In this document: piece by piece, positions 48,508-49,674 of the stretch
How positions within the stretch are numbered: the first letter of the stretch is position 1
Layout: every line of letters starts with the position of its first letter
Assembly (NCBI GenBank): GCA_937916395.1
Contig: CALFTN010000080.1
Location: 1-49,674 of the forward strand
DNA length: 49,674 bases
Reading direction: 5' to 3'
Source: an uncultured Clostridia bacterium
GTDB taxonomy: Bacteria; Bacillota; Clostridia; Oscillospirales; Acutalibacteraceae
Notes under the pieces: generated by a model
Told to the model about the DNA's origin: nothing
Seen by the model: the letters and a program-made list of their open reading frames with translations, nothing else
Database searches by the model: none
Program-made: the position numbers and the translations under genes

Positions 48508-49413
48508 ATGAAAACAGTTGTTTATGTTGATGTCTTAATTGCTGTGAATATTCTCGTTACATATATTATGATTGTTTGTAGCCGTGTTATTTTAAAGAGT
48601 GATACTCATAAGTGGGGCGTGTGGTTGGCTGTATTTTTTGGTGGGTTATCATCACTTGTGATTTTTTGGGAGAAAATGCCACTTTTAATTTCTGTTGTTT
48701 TTAAAATTTTAGGTGTAGTTATAATATCTTTTTTAGCGTTCTTTCCCAAAAACAAAAAACAATTTCTCAAAACCACACTTGCATTTTTGTTTGTGAATTT
48801 TTTATTTGGTGGGGTTATGTATTTTGTAGAGCTGACATTTAATCCCTCAAATATTTTTTATATTAATGGAACTGTTTACTTTGATATTAGCGTGTTGTTT
48901 CTTGTTGCTATGACACTCATTTGCTATGGTCTTTTGTTGGTTTTTGATTTTTTCCTCAGAAAAAGAAGTGCAGAAAAAACACTTTATAAAGCAACAATTT
49001 ATTTCAGAAACAAGAGCATTACTCTGAAAGCTCTTTACGATACAGGAAATCATCTTACAGATGGAATAGAAGGAAAGCCGGTTGTAATAGCTGAATTAAA
49101 TTCAGTAAAGGAATTTTTTTCTCCTGTGGAAATTGATTACTTTAAGAATAATTCTATAACAAGTGAAGTACCATCAGAAATTAAGAGCGTTTTAAGAATT
49201 GTTCCGTGTTCTTCAATTAATGGTGATTCGCTTCTCAAAGCCTTCGTTCCAGAAAATATAGTTATAGAAAGCGACAGCTTTAAATTCCAGACAGAATTTT
49301 TTGTAGTAGCAGTTACAAATAATTCGCTGTCATTAGGTGAATATAATTGCATACTTAACTCTCAGATATTTGAAAGGGGCACAAAAATAAATGAAGATAA
49401 GATTTTTAAATGA
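48508..49413 (+). CDS. spoIIGA: Sporulation sigma-E processing peptidase
   Basis: SpoIIGA is the membrane aspartic protease that activates pro-SigE in the mother cell after a signal from the forespore. 301 residues: five N-terminal membrane helices (about 3-24, 36-54, 60-80, 88-108, 126-148), then a soluble domain with the catalytic motif YDTGNHLTDG, Asp178, near a PVVIAE strand. I use ATG 48508, which has the GGTGG site and the family's MKTVVYVDVLIAVN start. The gene overlaps sigE by 23 bp, the usual arrangement. Confidence 0.95.
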   Translation: MKTVVYVDVLIAVNILVTYIMIVCSRVILKSDTHKWGVWLAVFFGGLSSLVIFWEKMPLLISVVFKILGVVIISFLAFFPKNKKQFLKTTLAFLFVNFLFGGVMYFVELTFNPSNIFYINGTVYFDISVLFLVAMTLICYGLLLVFDFFLRKRSAEKTLYKATIYFRNKSITLKALYDTGNHLTDGIEGKPVVIAELNSVKEFFSPVEIDYFKNNSITSEVPSEIKSVLRIVPCSSINGDSLLKAFVPENIVIESDSFKFQTEFFVVAVTNNSLSLGEYNCILNSQIFERGTKINEDKIFK

Positions 49414-49674
49414 TATTAGAGAATTTTTGTTGCGAATAAGATTAAAGTATTTCAGTGAGAAAATTTATTATATAAACAGTCCTCAAATGCTACCACCACC
49501 ACTAAAAAAGTCTGAAGAGCAAGAATTAACAGAGAGAATTGCAAATGGCGATGAGAAAGCCAGAGAACCTCTGATAGTTCATAATCTCAGATTGGTGGTT
49601 TACATAGCAAAAAAATTTGAAAGCTCAGGTGTTAATATTGAGGATTTAGTATCTATTGGTACTATAGGTCTTAT
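49391..49674 (+). CDS. sigE: RNA polymerase sporulation sigma factor E (partial, runs off the window)
   Basis: The first 94 codons are visible from ATG 49391 (AAAGGGG site at 49372-49378, within spoIIGA). The N-terminal pro-sequence MKIRFLNDIREFLLRIRLKY is followed by KIYYINSPQMLPPPL, matching the EVYYIGGSEALPPPL of Bacillus SigE where SpoIIGA cleaves in the YY region. Region 1.2/2.1 follows with LRLVVYIAKKFESSGVNIED and LVSIGTIGL. The open 3' end is due to the window, not a truncation. Confidence 0.95.
   Translation, partial: MKIRFLNDIREFLLRIRLKYFSEKIYYINSPQMLPPPLKKSEEQELTERIANGDEKAREPLIVHNLRLVVYIAKKFESSGVNIEDLVSIGTIGL

Overview
The window is low-GC chromosomal DNA from a Gram-positive, endospore-forming member of the Clostridia, most likely a gut or rumen relative of the Ruminococcaceae/Oscillospiraceae. 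This rests on spoIIGA-sigE at the right end, a T-box leader before alaS, RNase Y, RNase M5, ribosomal-protein gene order rpsF-ssb-rpsR, dockerin domains on cell-wall hydrolases, strong Shine-Dalgarno sites and sigma-A promoters with 17-bp spacers. No species assignment is attempted.

Layout. (1) 1-6130, plus strand: rny, ymdB, a peptide-type ABC solute-binding lipoprotein and a large membrane protein of unknown function. (2) 6136-12930, minus strand: a translationally coupled methionine/one-carbon cluster (metF, a separate MetH reactivation-domain protein, a MetH core) with a GH38 alpha-mannosidase as last gene, plus a NUDIX hydrolase bracketed by two unusual hairpin-repeat arrays. (3) About 13106-18917: a compact integrated mobilizable element with a large serine recombinase, a HUH-plus-SF3-helicase replication protein of the type shared with CRESS-DNA viruses, an exported protein, a 39-codon ORF, a candidate oriT, a short MobV relaxase and a 49-codon ORF. 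(4) 18919-28475, minus strand: one long operon alaS-HIT-comEC-holA-rnmV-(orphan gene)-rlmD, headed by a T-box and its own promoter. The orphan gene sits between two 25-bp copies of the rnmV 3' end. (5) 28860-33760: rpsF-ssb-rpsR, then nearly 1 kb of gene-free DNA packed with foldback repeats and a candidate structured RNA, a BspA-type LRR lipoprotein, a WYL regulator and a zinc-motif protein. (6) 33884-39019: mreB-like, polA, rimI and tsaD, overlapping by 4 bp at each junction. (7) 39020-42944: a 256-bp repeat element, a candidate independent small RNA, an odd lobe-swapped solute-binding protein, a GPH-type transporter and a membrane protein. (8) 43005-49674: two dockerin-bearing peptidoglycan hydrolases, nagA on the opposite strand, then spoIIGA and the start of sigE.

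How it works together. The right end couples wall turnover (amidase, glucosaminidase), amino-sugar salvage (NagA) and early mother-cell sporulation control (SpoIIGA processes pro-SigE). The T-box operon ties alanyl-tRNA synthesis to DNA uptake/replication and rRNA-maturation genes. The mobile element looks able to excise, replicate by rolling circle and be mobilized by a helper.

The most unusual signal is not one gene. Several different intergenic hairpin repeats (heptamers alternating with variable mini-hairpins, and an interspersed ~100-bp family) show compensatory arm changes, and they supply or overlap the stop codons of four unrelated genes (NUDIX, serine recombinase, WYL regulator, tsaD). 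All functional calls come from reading the sequence; no database search was run.
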